Shown one piece after another: positions 12,549-12,765 of a stretch of DNA of 12,765 bases. Within the stretch, counting starts at the first letter, position 1. Each line of letters opens with the position of its first letter. This DNA is from ZCTH02-B3 sp036563895 (GTDB lineage: Bacteria > Bacillota > Bacilli > Paenibacillales > Paenibacillaceae): contig DATCLN010000203.1 of the NCBI GenBank assembly GCA_036563895.1, positions 1 to 12,765 of the forward strand, in the 5' to 3' direction. Position numbers and translations under genes: made by a program. Below the pieces are notes generated by a model that had not been told where the DNA came from, did not search any database, and worked only from the letters and a program-made list of their open reading frames with translations.

Positions 12549-12765
12549 GTTCGGGCCGAACATATGACGGGTGCGAGCAAAAGCAGGCGCCGCGCACGTT
12601 CCGCGCGGATGCGAGTTCGGGCCGAACATATGACGGGTGCGAGCTTTCGGGCCTTCTCCTTCTCCAGATCCTCGATCGCGTTCGGGCCGAACATATGACG
12701 GGTGCGAGCTCGGAGCATGGTTCGCCATGTACTTGAGATACTGCGTTCGGGCCGAACATATGACG
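12549..12765 (+). CRISPR. CRISPR array, four repeats seen, continues past window end
   Basis: Identical 30-bp repeats lie at 12549-12578, 12615-12644 and 12680-12709. A fourth, cut by the window edge after 21 bases, starts at 12745. Each begins GTTCGGGCCGAAC and ends GGGTGCGAGC. The spacers are distinct: 12579-12614 (36 bp), 12645-12679 (35 bp) and 12710-12744 (35 bp). The 65-66-bp period is regular and the repeats show no divergence, so the array looks recently active or well maintained at this end. The 5' part of the repeat is a near-palindrome (GTTCG/CGAAC). Plus-strand sense is inferred from the anti-repeat. No adaptation genes are visible in the window, so acquisition may depend on genes beyond the right edge or elsewhere. 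Confidence 0.95.

Noticed and set aside
12645..12655. Spacer 2 starts with TTTCGGGCC, resembling the start of the repeat
   Set aside because: Only about eight bases match and the array period stays regular, so it is most likely coincidence rather than a repeat fragment.
12469..12759. Minus- and plus-strand small ORFs running through the repeats
   Set aside because: They are periodic translations of the CRISPR repeats with no start signals; non-coding array.
12549..12765. Transcription of the array from the minus strand, giving repeats that end in GAAC
   Set aside because: The end would look like some Cas12f repeats, but the anti-repeat at 12482-12505 on the tracrRNA strand can only pair with plus-strand crRNA.

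Overview
The window looks like chromosomal DNA of a moderately high-GC, Gram-positive bacterium, probably Bacillota (Bacillales-like). The clues are strong AGGAGG-type ribosome binding sites, frequent TTG and GTG starts, a lipobox solute-binding protein with a Gly/Ser linker, a CcpA-type cre site and Rho-independent terminators. The species cannot be named from this sequence alone.

Positions 1-9641 (minus strand) hold one compact catabolic cluster, read right to left. It starts with a DUF35 OB-fold/zinc-ribbon protein, a thiolase-like enzyme and a class III (CaiB/BaiF) CoA-transferase. An IclR regulator, an alpha/beta hydrolase and a quinone oxidoreductase-like MDR reductase follow. It ends with a complete TRAP transporter (DctP, DctQ, DctM) and an iron-dependent alcohol dehydrogenase cut by the window start. 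Several genes are coupled through TTGA overlaps or a stop codon inside the next ribosome binding site. A coherent reading is carboxylate uptake by TRAP, activation by CoA transfer, redox and hydrolytic processing, and thiolytic or retro-aldol cleavage. The substrate is unknown. Two near-identical 19-bp inverted repeats sit in the promoter region ahead of the DUF35 gene, and a cre-like site overlaps the likely dctP promoter.

Positions 9642-10628 hold the regulatory intergenic region, a plus-strand DJ-1/PfpI family gene and a strong Rho-independent terminator.

Positions 10629-12765 are visibly AT-richer, apart from the repeats and spacers, and contain the most interesting content: a miniature CRISPR-Cas locus. 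Two small ORFs precede a 421-aa Cas12f1-like nuclease with an intact RuvC triad and zinc ribbon. It is followed by about 290 bases of structured non-coding DNA that resembles a Cas12f tracrRNA, including an anti-repeat and a terminator, and then by a CRISPR array. The array has three identical 30-bp repeats, 35-36-bp spacers and a fourth repeat cut by the window end. No cas1, cas2 or cas4 is visible. The protein, tracrRNA candidate and array are all plus strand and together form a plausible type V-F effector module, related to but clearly diverged from the Acidibacillus-type Cas12f1 that I recall.
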